A DNA stretch of 64,000 bases, from assembly GCA_035279385.1 (NCBI GenBank), contig DATEHZ010000076.1:34603-98602 (forward strand). Direction: 5' to 3'. The notes below the pieces were generated by a model. It saw only the letters and a list, made by a program, of their open reading frames with translations, was not told the origin of the DNA and made no database searches. This DNA comes from DATGJX01 sp035279385 (GTDB lineage: Bacteria > Vulcanimicrobiota > Vulcanimicrobiia > Vulcanimicrobiales > Vulcanimicrobiaceae). Shown here in pieces: positions 45,140 through 53,030 of the stretch (position 1 is the first letter of the stretch; every line of letters starts with the position of its first letter). A program made the translations under genes and the position numbers.

Positions 45140-45379
45140 ATGAACGTCCGCCGAATGTGGATTCTGTTGCTATTCGTCTTGTCTTCGATAGCCAATTTCC
45201 TCAACTACTCGCGGCATCATGATGAGGTTTGCTTCGATAGCAAAACCGGCCGATGGGTATGGTGCTGGCCGGGTCCGCATCTCGTTCCGACGTTCAACGC
45301 TACAAGGTTCGTTTGGGAGGCCGGCATCATCATGCTCGTCTTCGTAGCATGGCTTAAAGCGGGCAAAGAATCTCTATGA
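45140..45379 (+). CDS. Small two-helix membrane protein of unknown function
   Basis: 79 residues from the ATG at 45140, preceded by GGAG at 45131. A TTG further upstream gives a slightly longer product but the ribosome-binding site favours this start. A first helix (MWILLLFVLSSIANFLNY) and a second (AGIIMLVFVAWLKAG) enclose an exposed stretch with W/C-rich VCFDSKTGRWVWCWPGPHLVP. No family is recognised. It is 28 bases downstream of the previous small membrane gene, so the two may be co-transcribed. Confidence 0.6.
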   Translation: MNVRRMWILLLFVLSSIANFLNYSRHHDEVCFDSKTGRWVWCWPGPHLVPTFNATRFVWEAGIIMLVFVAWLKAGKESL

Positions 45380-45474
45380 CCGTGCGGCGAGAGCGATCCG
45401 TTCAGCGTGCGGCCAAGATGTCGAGTATCGAACGGACGACCCGCTAAAAGCCGCTGCATATTATGCAGATTCGA

Positions 45475-45927
45475 CTAGCGTGCGAGACTTCCAACTCCTG
45501 AATGGCCGACAGCCTGCTCCGATGCGCCTTCAACTTCTGACCAAGTCCACGCCTGCCGAATGATGGCCAAGGTGCACACCGTCTCAATCGTTCCGAAGAA
45601 CAAGTATGCCGGATAAGCCGGGGGCCAGTCATGCAAGAGCGGCGGCACAACGAAGGTCACGGAACCATTTACAAGCGTCACAATGGCGGACGCGATGACA
45701 TTCGCCAGCCGGTTCGCTCTGAACGGAAGCAGACGGCTCGCAACAATCATGGCGATGGGTATTTCCATCAAGACGGCCGATCCCAGCAGAGCCAATTGCG
45801 AGAGGTGCGGAGTGTCCGCCGGATTTCGCGAGCCAATAATAGCCCACAAGGCAACAACGTCCGCATACAGGTAGTTCAATAGCGCGAAGAGCCAAAATAG
45901 AGACAGCCGCTGTTTTATGTCGTGCAT
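45475..45927 (-). CDS. Four-helix membrane protein, DUF6326-like
   Basis: 150 residues with about four membrane helices, opening MHDIKQRLSLFWLFALLNYLYADVVALW, then MEIPIAMIVASRLLPF, NVIASAIVTLVNGSVTFVV and YLFFGTIETVCTLAIIR. The L-W-x-F-x-x-x-N-Y-x-Y-A-D-V opening matches my memory of the DUF6326 family of bacterial membrane proteins. A ribosome-binding site AGAAGG precedes the ATG. Function is unknown. It is antisense to its neighbours and has lower GC than the core genes around. Confidence 0.65.
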   Translation of the reverse strand: MHDIKQRLSLFWLFALLNYLYADVVALWAIIGSRNPADTPHLSQLALLGSAVLMEIPIAMIVASRLLPFRANRLANVIASAIVTLVNGSVTFVVPPLLHDWPPAYPAYLFFGTIETVCTLAIIRQAWTWSEVEGASEQAVGHSGVGSLAR

Positions 45928-46026
45928 GTCAACCTTCTAGCCCTACCATACATGGAAAGACGTTAAGAAACCGTGAATCTCGCGCAGCGCGGCGCTACCC
46001 CGTAAACCAAGCGCGTCCTTGTCTCG

Positions 46027-46054
46027 TCGTGTGCCTGAAAGACTTAATGCGACC
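46027..46054 (+). repeat. Direct repeat, first copy, at the breakpoint of the comEC duplication
   Basis: The sequence TCGTGTGCCTGAAAGA at 46027-46042 recurs exactly at 48691-48706. Both copies then run on as CTTAATGCGACC and TTTTATGAGACC into comEC-derived sequence. The repeat is not found in front of the matching region in intact comEC, so the two fragments share one ancestral junction and are copies of a single truncated unit. Confidence 0.7.
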
Positions 46055-46640
46055 CCGTTGGTGGAATGGCGCCAATCATGCGCGACGGGTTTGCGGTGAC
46101 CGAGTTCGCCGACAGTGGCCAGCAGTACAGCGGATACGCGTATCGCGACGCAGTTGCAACCGCACGGACGGACCGAATTCCTATTGTATATCCACGCGCC
46201 GGCACGGTTTGGCGAACGGACGACGGGGTGACGCTTACGTTCATCGGTCCGTCACTGCCGTTTATCGAAAGCAGCAACACGATCAATGACAACTCGCGTT
46301 CATCCTGCAATACAAGCACTTCCGTATGCTGTTCACCGGCGACGCGGGCGTTGCGGCGGAGCAGCGGTTCCTAAGTGAGGGAATCGATCTACACGCCGAC
46401 GCGCTGAAAGTGGGTCACCATGGCTCGGCGTATAGCAGCAGTTCCGCGTTCATTAGGGACGTGAGTCCGAAGTATGCGATTATCTCCGTCGGGAGGCAAA
46501 ACATGTTCGGGCATCCCGCGTCCTCGACGATTGAAACGCTCCAACGCTTCGGTGCGCGTATTTACCGCACGGACCAGAACGGTGCGGTGAGCGTTATCAC
46601 CGATGGCGAGATGCCGTCAATAAAGTCGATGCTCCCGTAA
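46050..46640 (+). pseudogene. Truncated, frameshifted 3' copy of comEC
   Basis: From about 46050 the sequence parallels the C-terminal metallo-beta-lactamase region of comEC (41352-41941): APIMRDGFAVTEFADSGQQY, YPRAGTVWRTDDGVTLTFIG, MLFTGDAGVAAEQRFLSEGI, VGHHGSAYSSSSAF and the final NGAVSVITDG. Compared with comEC, four bases are missing near 46294 (aat-tcc-gtt-gcg has become aac-tc-gcg), which breaks the frame into two segments. The membrane and OB parts are absent, so it cannot work as a channel. It comes 65 bases before a PDZ-membrane-GAF gene. Similarity is clear but not exact, so the duplication is not recent. Confidence 0.88.
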
Positions 46641-46704
46641 TACTGCCGTTCGCGAGGGGCCTAAAACGCCGGCCGCCGAAATGTGCCCCTGAGGGAGTTT
46701 TCTG

Positions 46705-48438
46705 ATGCACTTTCGAGCCTTCGGTACGATCGCGCTATCGCTCCTCATGTTTTGCGTCGTTGCCTCGTTGATCTTTCGTACGCCTCCCACGGCATACACG
46801 GGCGTATCGCGCGCGTCAAGTGCGCCGTTCGCCCCGAATGCGATCAGAGTCGCCTCCGGCTCGCCGGCGTACCGGGCCGGACTTCGGAGCGGCGATATCC
46901 TGGCGTGCCTATCCGTGCGGGACAAGGAACTGCTTTTTCCGCGTTTTGGGTTCCAGGCGTATGCACCTCAAATGGTCATTCGGGGCTGCGCATTCCGATC
47001 GGATAAATGGCGAGCGTTTGTACTAACGCCGGTAGCACATGCAACGGTGGGACTTCTGTACTTTTCCATTTCTACTACAATCGTCCGCCTTGCTGTGTAT
47101 CTGGTTTTTCTTTTAACCGGTATTGCGCTCGTGTTGGCGCGGCCGACGCTTTTGACGTGGCTTTTCTACGTCTACTGTCTTGGAAGTGGACCGTTTTATG
47201 TCTTCTCGACGTTGGGCGTGTTATGGCCCGCGTGGACGTACGCGATCCTGCTTCCGTTCCAGGACGCGATCACGGCCGCCGGCGTCGTGTGCCTGGCACT
47301 ATTCGCATTGTGCGTACCAAATGACGGCGTCCCGCATGGATGGCGCCGCTCGGCCTTCGTTGCCGTCTGTATTGCCGGCCTCATACCCATTTCGAACTAC
47401 ATAGGTTTTGCTCTTTGGACTTCGGCAAACGTTCCGCGTCAATTCTTCGAGGTGTTGGACGAAGTGTTTACGGCCGCAGCGTTCGTGATCGTGCTGGCAC
47501 GGCTCTTTGAAGTACGGGGCGAGGAACGCGCGAGACTGTCCTGGGTGGCGTTCGCGCTCGTCTGGGGCGTCATCACCAACGACATACGAAACAGCATAGG
47601 CGCGCTCGGCACCGCATGGTACTTGATTAGCTTTATAGCGGCCGACTTGACGGTCGTGATGCCGCTGCTGATCCTTTACGCCATTCTGAAGCGGAACATC
47701 ATCGACGTGCGCTTCGTGATAAGCCGGACCGTCGTCTATACGTGCTTGACAACTATTGTCGTCGGCGTCATCGGCGCCGTCGATTGGGTCACAAGTGCAT
47801 ATCTTTCGCAGGTCCGGTTCGCTATGGCAATCGATGCCGCGGTGACCATCGGCTTGGCGTTCGTGCTGCACCGGGGCTACCAATGGGTCGAGAGCGCCGT
47901 TGAATTCGTGCTCTTTCGCCATAAACATGAAGCAGAACGCTATCTCGAGCGAGTGGCGCGCTCACTCATGTTTGCCGAGCGCGAGGACGCGGTTGATACC
48001 GCACTTGTCCAGGATCCATACGATAAACTGCGGTTGACCGCGGCAGCGGTTTATCGCCCGTGCGACGGCGGGTACTTTGCCGCTTGCGTGGCCGGCTGGA
48101 GCGCTGACACTGCGCCGCTGTTGCGCGGCGGCGACGATCTTCTCCGTTTTATGGCGGCCGAGCGCTCCAGAATCGCGCTCGGCGATCTGCGTGCACACGT
48201 TGCCGAACCGTTCCGGCTACAAGGTCATGTGCCCGCCGTTGCAATTCCGCTGTTTCAAGGCAACCGGCTCACGAGCTTTGCATTGTACGGAATCCATCGC
48301 GATGGAACGAAACTCGATCCCGATGAAGTTCAGACACTCGAGCAGCTCTGTGCGGCAGCTGCACAAGCATACACGGGCATCGAACTCGAACGCTACCAAC
48401 GGGCCCCCGTCGCGGCTTTGAATCCGCTTCCGACTTAA
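46705..48438 (+). CDS. PDZ-like, multi-helix membrane protein with C-terminal GAF-like domain, copy 1
   Basis: 577 residues with a ribosome-binding GGGAG before the ATG. An N-terminal helix is followed by a PDZ-like segment (VASGSPAYRAGLRSGDILAC, about 50-75). Next come roughly eight membrane helices (about 110-400) including FVISRTVVYTCLTTIVVGVI, then a linker HKHEAERYLERVARSLMFAE and a GAF-like domain with VAIPLFQGNRLTSFALYGI and EVQTLEQLCAAAAQAYTGIE. No histidine kinase, HATPase, GGDEF or HTH output domain follows, so how it signals is unclear. It is a paralogue of 49002-50744. Confidence 0.75.
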   Translation: MHFRAFGTIALSLLMFCVVASLIFRTPPTAYTGVSRASSAPFAPNAIRVASGSPAYRAGLRSGDILACLSVRDKELLFPRFGFQAYAPQMVIRGCAFRSDKWRAFVLTPVAHATVGLLYFSISTTIVRLAVYLVFLLTGIALVLARPTLLTWLFYVYCLGSGPFYVFSTLGVLWPAWTYAILLPFQDAITAAGVVCLALFALCVPNDGVPHGWRRSAFVAVCIAGLIPISNYIGFALWTSANVPRQFFEVLDEVFTAAAFVIVLARLFEVRGEERARLSWVAFALVWGVITNDIRNSIGALGTAWYLISFIAADLTVVMPLLILYAILKRNIIDVRFVISRTVVYTCLTTIVVGVIGAVDWVTSAYLSQVRFAMAIDAAVTIGLAFVLHRGYQWVESAVEFVLFRHKHEAERYLERVARSLMFAEREDAVDTALVQDPYDKLRLTAAAVYRPCDGGYFAACVAGWSADTAPLLRGGDDLLRFMAAERSRIALGDLRAHVAEPFRLQGHVPAVAIPLFQGNRLTSFALYGIHRDGTKLDPDEVQTLEQLCAAAAQAYTGIELERYQRAPVAALNPLPT

Positions 48439-48441
48439 AGA

Positions 48442-48690
48442 ACCCGGCGCGGTTCCCTAGCGATCCACGGGCTTGACAGCACGCTCATTCCGGAAGACTG
48501 AGCATCCGGGATTACATGGAGTCGTGCGATACGACCACAAAGATGGGACCGCGCTGCCGCCTGCACGCTGCGCCAGATCAATGTGCTCCGTGACACTAAT
48601 AGCAGACGCCGTCCCGGGCTGATACATCAGGTGGTCCGGGACCTCATACGGGACGGCCGCTAAACTGGGTCGTGCGTCCGTATGACTTGG
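48442..48690 (+). other. Non-coding stretch between the two sensor genes
   Basis: About 250 bases with no convincing reading frame on either strand. It holds the alternative inverted repeats listed separately (48608-48657) and ends at the second copy of the breakpoint repeat. A possible remnant near 48530 (CACAAAGATGGGACC) faintly recalls the HRDGT-encoding part of the GAF genes but is too short to claim. I see no tRNA or terminator here. Confidence 0.4.
48608..48657. repeat. Overlapping alternative inverted repeats
   Basis: GCCGTCCCG (48608-48616) can pair with CGGGACGGC (48649-48657), a perfect 9-bp stem. The overlapping GTCCCGG (48611-48617) can instead pair with CCGGGAC (48636-48642), a 7-bp stem with CTGA/TCAG inside its loop. 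Two mutually exclusive stems share one 5' arm. Whether it is a switch, a protein site or an element end is unknown. Confidence 0.5.
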
Positions 48691-48714
48691 TCGTGTGCCT
48701 GAAAGATTTTATGA

Positions 48715-48966
48715 GACCACGTCGGGGCGGCGGCTCCAATTTTGCGCGACGGTTTCAGCGTCGGCGAGCTTGCCGATAGTCGGCAGCAGTACAGCGGTTA
48801 CGCATGGCGCGATGCGATCGCGACGGCTCGCGCAGATCGGGTTTCAATTGTTTATCCGCTTGCGCTCGCTGTTTGGCGCACGGATGACGGCGTGAGGCTG
48901 ACATTCATCGGGCCGTCATTGCCGTTGATCGAGAGCGTAGGTACCTTCGACTCAGGGGACGCATAA
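48715..48966 (+). pseudogene. Second truncated copy of the comEC 3' region
   Basis: Starts with the direct-repeat copy at 48691-48718 and parallels comEC and the first fragment: LRDGFSVGELADSRQQYSGY, RDAIATARADRVSIVYP and WRTDDGVRLTFIGPSLPLIES. After about 48935 it diverges (VGTFDSGDA) and stops at 48966, lacking the GDAGVAA and HHGS parts. The stop shares a base with an ATG at 48966 in the next gene's frame. It is shorter and more diverged than the 46050 copy. Confidence 0.8.
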
Positions 48967-49001
48967 TGCGGCGTCGAAAACTGCGGCAAAGGAGGCGGCT
49001 C

Positions 49002-50744
49002 ATGTCTTTTTTTGCCGGCCATTCTTTCCGCATTGCCGTGGTGCTCGTGGTAGGCGGTTTGGTGATATTCATCGCGGGGCTTGAAATGCGCCGCGCCTTC
49101 GGATATCCGCTCGGGGAATTCGGCTATGCAAGTGACGGACACGTCATCACCGGCATCGTCGCCGGGAGTTCGGCGGCACGCGCCGGTTTGCGCGTCGGCG
49201 ATCGCATCTCGTGGACGCACAACTCCGCTGTCATGAAGATCGCCGCAGCGCAGGCGTGGAGCCCGCACCCCGGAGATCGGCTGAACATTTCGGTGCTTGG
49301 ACCGCATCGGCGTTCGCTGCAACTTGTCTCGGTGCCCGAAGACCCGACAGAATTCCCGTTTCTGATTTTGCGCAACACAGCGGCTATCTTGTGCGTCATT
49401 GTTGCCGGGCTGCTTCTCCTTCTTCGCCCGCGCTGGTCCACATGGGCCCTTTTTGCATATTCGGTTTCAGCGGTTGGCTCTGCCGACGCGGTGTTCTCCT
49501 CGATCACGAATGAGGCTGCCTGGGCTAGCTCGATCGAGTTTGTCAGAATCGGCGTGAGTGACGCGGGCCTGGTCGTGTTTGCCGCGATGCTCGGAAAGAG
49601 CAGACCGCAGGGCTTTGAATTTTTCGCCTTCGTACTGGCCGCAATTCTCGGCGTAGCGGCGAGTGCAAGTTATGCGCTTGGGCCGCTCGGGTTCGGGTAT
49701 TGGACGTACGCGCAAGCGACAACGCCGGACGTCGTCGTTTCGCTGCTGCGATCTGCACTGCCGGCCCTTTTGATCGTGATCGCCTACGTACATGCAGAAT
49801 TGAGCCTTCGCGCCAAGCTTCAGTGGGTGCTTGCCGCTCTGCTTGCCTCGAGTGCCGCTTCGGTCGCGGACGTGCTGCTCTACCCCGAGGTGCTGCCCTA
49901 TGCACTGCATGCGCTGTTCTTGGCCGCGCCTGCACTGGTCTTCGCCGCGTGTGCATACGTGCTCTTGAGCAGCCGCGTCGTCGATCTCAACTTCGTCGCG
50001 AGCCGCACGCTGGTGTACGCGGTTCTCACCTCGTTCGTCGTGGGCGTACTTGCGTTGGTCGATTGGTTCGTAACCAGACAGCTGGACCAAGTGCGCCTCG
50101 GCTTTGCGTTGGAAATCGCCGCAGCGCTGCTTCTTGGCGTCACGATTCAACGTGCCCACAGTTGGAGCGACGACGTCGTAGATAGGTACGTCTTTCGTGC
50201 CGCACACGAGGCCGAGCTGCACCTCAAACGTTTAGGAGCGGCGCTCGTGCATGCGCCGTCGGAAAGCGTGATCGATCGCATGATCGTGCAGGATACCGCG
50301 GATGCACTCTCGCTGAGTTCGGCCGCGGTTTTTCACGCCAGCGGCAATTGCTTCGTGCGTACGGCAGCATCGAATTGGCCGGAATCCGCGACGACGGAGA
50401 TCGCATCGGGACACAATCTAGCGCTCTATCTAGCATCCGAGGAGCGCCCGATTATTCCGGATGATATTTTCTCGCAACACGACGCGCTGCCGCAGGGCGC
50501 GGCGCATCCCGCGTTGGCCATTCCATTCGTCGTGCGCCACCGGCTTGTCGGATTTGCACTTTTCGGAGCGCACCTCAGCGGCGCGCAACCCGACGGCAAA
50601 GACGTCGACCTCCTTGTCGAATTCATTTCCCGTGCAGCCGCGGCTTTCGATCATGTTGCCGCCGATCAACGGACAGAAGAGAACCGTACGCTTCGGGCCG
50701 AGAACGAGCTGCTGCGATCTCTCGTCGGCAGCGGCGTTCGGTAG
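49002..50744 (+). CDS. PDZ-like, multi-helix membrane protein with C-terminal GAF-like domain, copy 2
   Basis: 580 residues from the ATG at 49002, chosen because AAAGGAGG lies just before it; an ATG at 48966 adds 12 basic residues. Layout is as in copy 1: first helix (FRIAVVLVVGGLVIFIAG), PDZ-like segment (ITGIVAGSSAARAGLRVGDRISW), a multi-helix block with FVASRTLVYAVLTSFVVGVL, linker AAHEAELHLKRLGAALVHAP, and a GAF-like domain with LAIPFVVRHRLVGFALFGAH. The C-terminus ends in a short coiled stretch (RTEENRTLRAENELLRSLV). Again no output domain. Overall identity with copy 1 appears moderate. Confidence 0.75.
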   Translation: MSFFAGHSFRIAVVLVVGGLVIFIAGLEMRRAFGYPLGEFGYASDGHVITGIVAGSSAARAGLRVGDRISWTHNSAVMKIAAAQAWSPHPGDRLNISVLGPHRRSLQLVSVPEDPTEFPFLILRNTAAILCVIVAGLLLLLRPRWSTWALFAYSVSAVGSADAVFSSITNEAAWASSIEFVRIGVSDAGLVVFAAMLGKSRPQGFEFFAFVLAAILGVAASASYALGPLGFGYWTYAQATTPDVVVSLLRSALPALLIVIAYVHAELSLRAKLQWVLAALLASSAASVADVLLYPEVLPYALHALFLAAPALVFAACAYVLLSSRVVDLNFVASRTLVYAVLTSFVVGVLALVDWFVTRQLDQVRLGFALEIAAALLLGVTIQRAHSWSDDVVDRYVFRAAHEAELHLKRLGAALVHAPSESVIDRMIVQDTADALSLSSAAVFHASGNCFVRTAASNWPESATTEIASGHNLALYLASEERPIIPDDIFSQHDALPQGAAHPALAIPFVVRHRLVGFALFGAHLSGAQPDGKDVDLLVEFISRAAAAFDHVAADQRTEENRTLRAENELLRSLVGSGVR

Positions 50745-50751
50745 GCATGCG

Positions 50752-51006
50752 TCAGATCGCCGGAGCGCGGCCGCGTTCGGCGCGGTATCGCGTGACCTCG
50801 ATGTACGTATAGGCTTGCGCGGCGGCATCGCATAGGCGTTCTAGGGCGTCCACTTCGTCCGGATCGAGCATCGTCCCATCGCGATGGATACCGTAGACCG
50901 CAAACGCGCTCATTTCCGGGCCTTGATGGATCGGAATTGCTATAGACGCTTGCGCCGCTCTGCGATACTGCGTGAGCGATTTCCTAGAGGCTGCGACGTT
51001 GTGCAT
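50752..51006 (-). pseudogene. Inverted fragment of a GAF-like domain
   Basis: On the minus strand 84 codons read ASIAIPIHQGPEMSAFAVYG, then IHRDGTMLDPDEVDALERLC and DAAAQAYTYIE. This closely matches the C-terminus of the 46705 protein (FALYGIHRDGTKLDPDEVQT and LEQLCAAAAQAYTGIE). It lacks the PDZ, membrane and most of the GAF parts and faces the other way, directly after copy 2. It is best read as a remnant of a third copy that was inverted. Confidence 0.75.
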
Positions 51007-51089
51007 GGGGCGTTAGTCCTTGGCGTAGTGCGAACGCCACTTGCACCTCGGACCCGCGAGCGAGCATCCTTGGTGCAAGGAGTCAACCG

Positions 51090-52955
51090 ATGCTCACTTC
51101 AGCACGTGCGGCCGCATCCGTATTGGTGGCGGCGCTGGCCCTGTCCGCATGCGGCGGCCATTCAACGCTCCCGGCCAATCTTTCAGCGAACAACGCACGC
51201 GGCGAATCCCCAACCGATGCGTCCATATCCGGGCCGCTCATCTCCATACCGCGGACGTACGGAGCGCTGGCATACAAAGACGAGGGCCGGCGGGCATCGA
51301 GCGCGCCGGTCAGCGTAACGCTCACGCTGCGCTACAATCATCAGGCGGAACTCGATCGCTTCGTCTCCACGCAGAGTGCGCCGGGCGGACCGCATCAATT
51401 TCTCACGCCGGCGCAATTCAACAACTACTACGCACCGACGGTACAGCAAGAGCAGGCCGTCGTGAAAGCGCTGCAGGGCGCGGGCTTTACAGTCACGCAC
51501 CGGTACTCCAATCGGACGGTCGTCGACGCCAGCGCAGCGAGCTCGACCGTTGAAACGTTCTTTTCCACGCAGATGCACACGCTCTCGCAAGGCAGGTACG
51601 GCGAGCGCTTTGCGAATTTGACCGCCGCCAGCGTGCCGTCGACGATTGCCTCGTACGTGCTTACCGCCTCGCTGAGCAACGTGGTCGTCGCGCTTCCCGT
51701 GGCACGCCACACGCCGAAACCCACCCCGGCGCCCACGGCTACGCCACCGCCCACACCGGCACCGACTCCAACACCAACTCCGGCGCCAACTCCAACTCCA
51801 ACTTCAACACCAACTCCGGCGCCGACGCCGACACCTACTCCGACACCGGTTCCGACCGCAACTCCGACGTCGCCGCCGGCGGCCTGCAACGGCGCAGCTG
51901 CGGATAACGGGCCGTTTACGAATGCATACGGCACGCTTGCGACGGGCGTGGCGAAGCCGTTTGACCTTCCGGTGCAGCACGGGTGCAACGGCGCCGGTTA
52001 TACTGCGGCTGTCGTTATCGACGATCCGGTCAACACGAGCTTTCTGGCAACCTATTTAAGCGCGGCCGGCGTCACGCAAACCGGTACGGTGACGAATGAG
52101 GCAGTCGACGGCGGCGGCAGCGGCGACGACGTCGAGACCGATCTCGACGTGCAAACCATTGCCGGCCTGGCGCCGGGTGCAAACATCATCGTTTACCGCG
52201 TCGGTTCCCTCGCGGATCAACACATCGAGGACGGATACAATCAGATCCTTACCGACGGCAAAGCGTCTGCCGTGAACTCGTCGTTCGGCGCCTGTGAATC
52301 GAGCGATGCGGCATTCGAGAGCGCAACGAATGCGATCGCCCAGCAGGGTGCGGCCGTAGGCGTAGAATTTTCAGCTTCCTCCGGCGATACCGGTTCGAAC
52401 GAGTGTGGATTTTTCAACACGTCTAAAGGTGTGTCTACGCCGGCGGGCGATCCCTACTTCACCTCGATCGGCGGCGTAAACTTCACGTACAACAGTTCCG
52501 GTGTGCTCACGAGCGTGACGGAAGGATCGGCGTCGTGCAGCGATGGGTTCACCACCACGTGCACCGGCGGCGGCGGCGTTTCGACCGTGGTTGCGCTGCC
52601 GAGCTGGCAAAACGGCATTGCCGGGGTCATTTCCTCCGGGAGAAACCAGCCCGATATTTCTCTGCCGTTCGATCCCGTTGCCGTGTATAACGGCAGTTGG
52701 GGCGAATACTTGGGCACATCGTGGTCATCGCCGGCGTCCGTCGCGCTGTTCCTGGAAGCAGACGAATTGCATGGCCGCAGGCTCGGCTGGATGAATCCAA
52801 CTCTGTACAGCTTGTTCTCGCAAACCGGATACAGCAGCTACTACACGCCTTGCACGTCCGGAACGAACGGCGCGTACTCGTGCAACGCGACCCAGTACAA
52901 TCAAGCCGCAGGCATCGGCGCGCCGAAAGGCTGGGCTTTAGCGAACGCGTTGTAG
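51090..52955 (+). CDS. Secreted S53-family (sedolisin/kumamolisin) acid peptidase
   Basis: 621 residues with ribosome site AAGGAG. A lipoprotein-type signal (LVAALALSACGG) is followed by a pro-domain (about 60-205) with LTLRYNHQAELDRFV and the typical FFSTQMHTLSQGRY. A Pro/Thr-rich linker (about 207-265) precedes the catalytic domain. That shows Glu349 and Asp353 (ExxxD) in GDDVETDLDVQ, the oxyanion Asp in SASSGDTG and the nucleophile Ser544 in LGTSWSSP. Sedolisins are active at low pH, degrade proteins and self-process the pro-domain. The usual calcium-site region near the C-terminus (DVTxG) is not obvious, which is odd. Confidence 0.87.
   Translation: MLTSARAAASVLVAALALSACGGHSTLPANLSANNARGESPTDASISGPLISIPRTYGALAYKDEGRRASSAPVSVTLTLRYNHQAELDRFVSTQSAPGGPHQFLTPAQFNNYYAPTVQQEQAVVKALQGAGFTVTHRYSNRTVVDASAASSTVETFFSTQMHTLSQGRYGERFANLTAASVPSTIASYVLTASLSNVVVALPVARHTPKPTPAPTATPPPTPAPTPTPTPAPTPTPTSTPTPAPTPTPTPTPVPTATPTSPPAACNGAAADNGPFTNAYGTLATGVAKPFDLPVQHGCNGAGYTAAVVIDDPVNTSFLATYLSAAGVTQTGTVTNEAVDGGGSGDDVETDLDVQTIAGLAPGANIIVYRVGSLADQHIEDGYNQILTDGKASAVNSSFGACESSDAAFESATNAIAQQGAAVGVEFSASSGDTGSNECGFFNTSKGVSTPAGDPYFTSIGGVNFTYNSSGVLTSVTEGSASCSDGFTTTCTGGGGVSTVVALPSWQNGIAGVISSGRNQPDISLPFDPVAVYNGSWGEYLGTSWSSPASVALFLEADELHGRRLGWMNPTLYSLFSQTGYSSYYTPCTSGTNGAYSCNATQYNQAAGIGAPKGWALANAL
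51708..51884 (+). repeat. Pro/Thr low-complexity linker repeat inside the S53 gene
   Basis: Irregular tandem repeats of a short CC(A/G)-AC(T/C/G) unit encode alternating Pro-Thr with occasional Ala, Val or Ser. This is a flexible, probably protease-resistant spacer between pro-domain and catalytic domain and not a CRISPR or mobile repeat. Confidence 0.85.
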
Positions 52956-53030
52956 GTTACCGGCGGCGTATGCCACGTAGTTGACCGCCACGTGACAGGA
53001 ACCGGCAAAAAGCGGCGGTATAGCGTTTGA

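Noticed and set aside
48442..48690. tRNA(Sec) gene (selC) or another tRNA in the intergenic stretch
   Set aside because: No acceptor stem, T-arm motif or long variable arm could be found; the hairpins there do not fit a tRNA cloverleaf.
46050..48966. Insertion sequence as cause of the comEC duplication
   Set aside because: No transposase frame or matched terminal inverted repeats were seen in the patch; only direct repeats at the junctions.
51708..51884. Short tandem repeats resembling a CRISPR array
   Set aside because: The unit is a few bases long with no unique spacers and encodes a Pro/Thr linker in frame inside a secreted peptidase.
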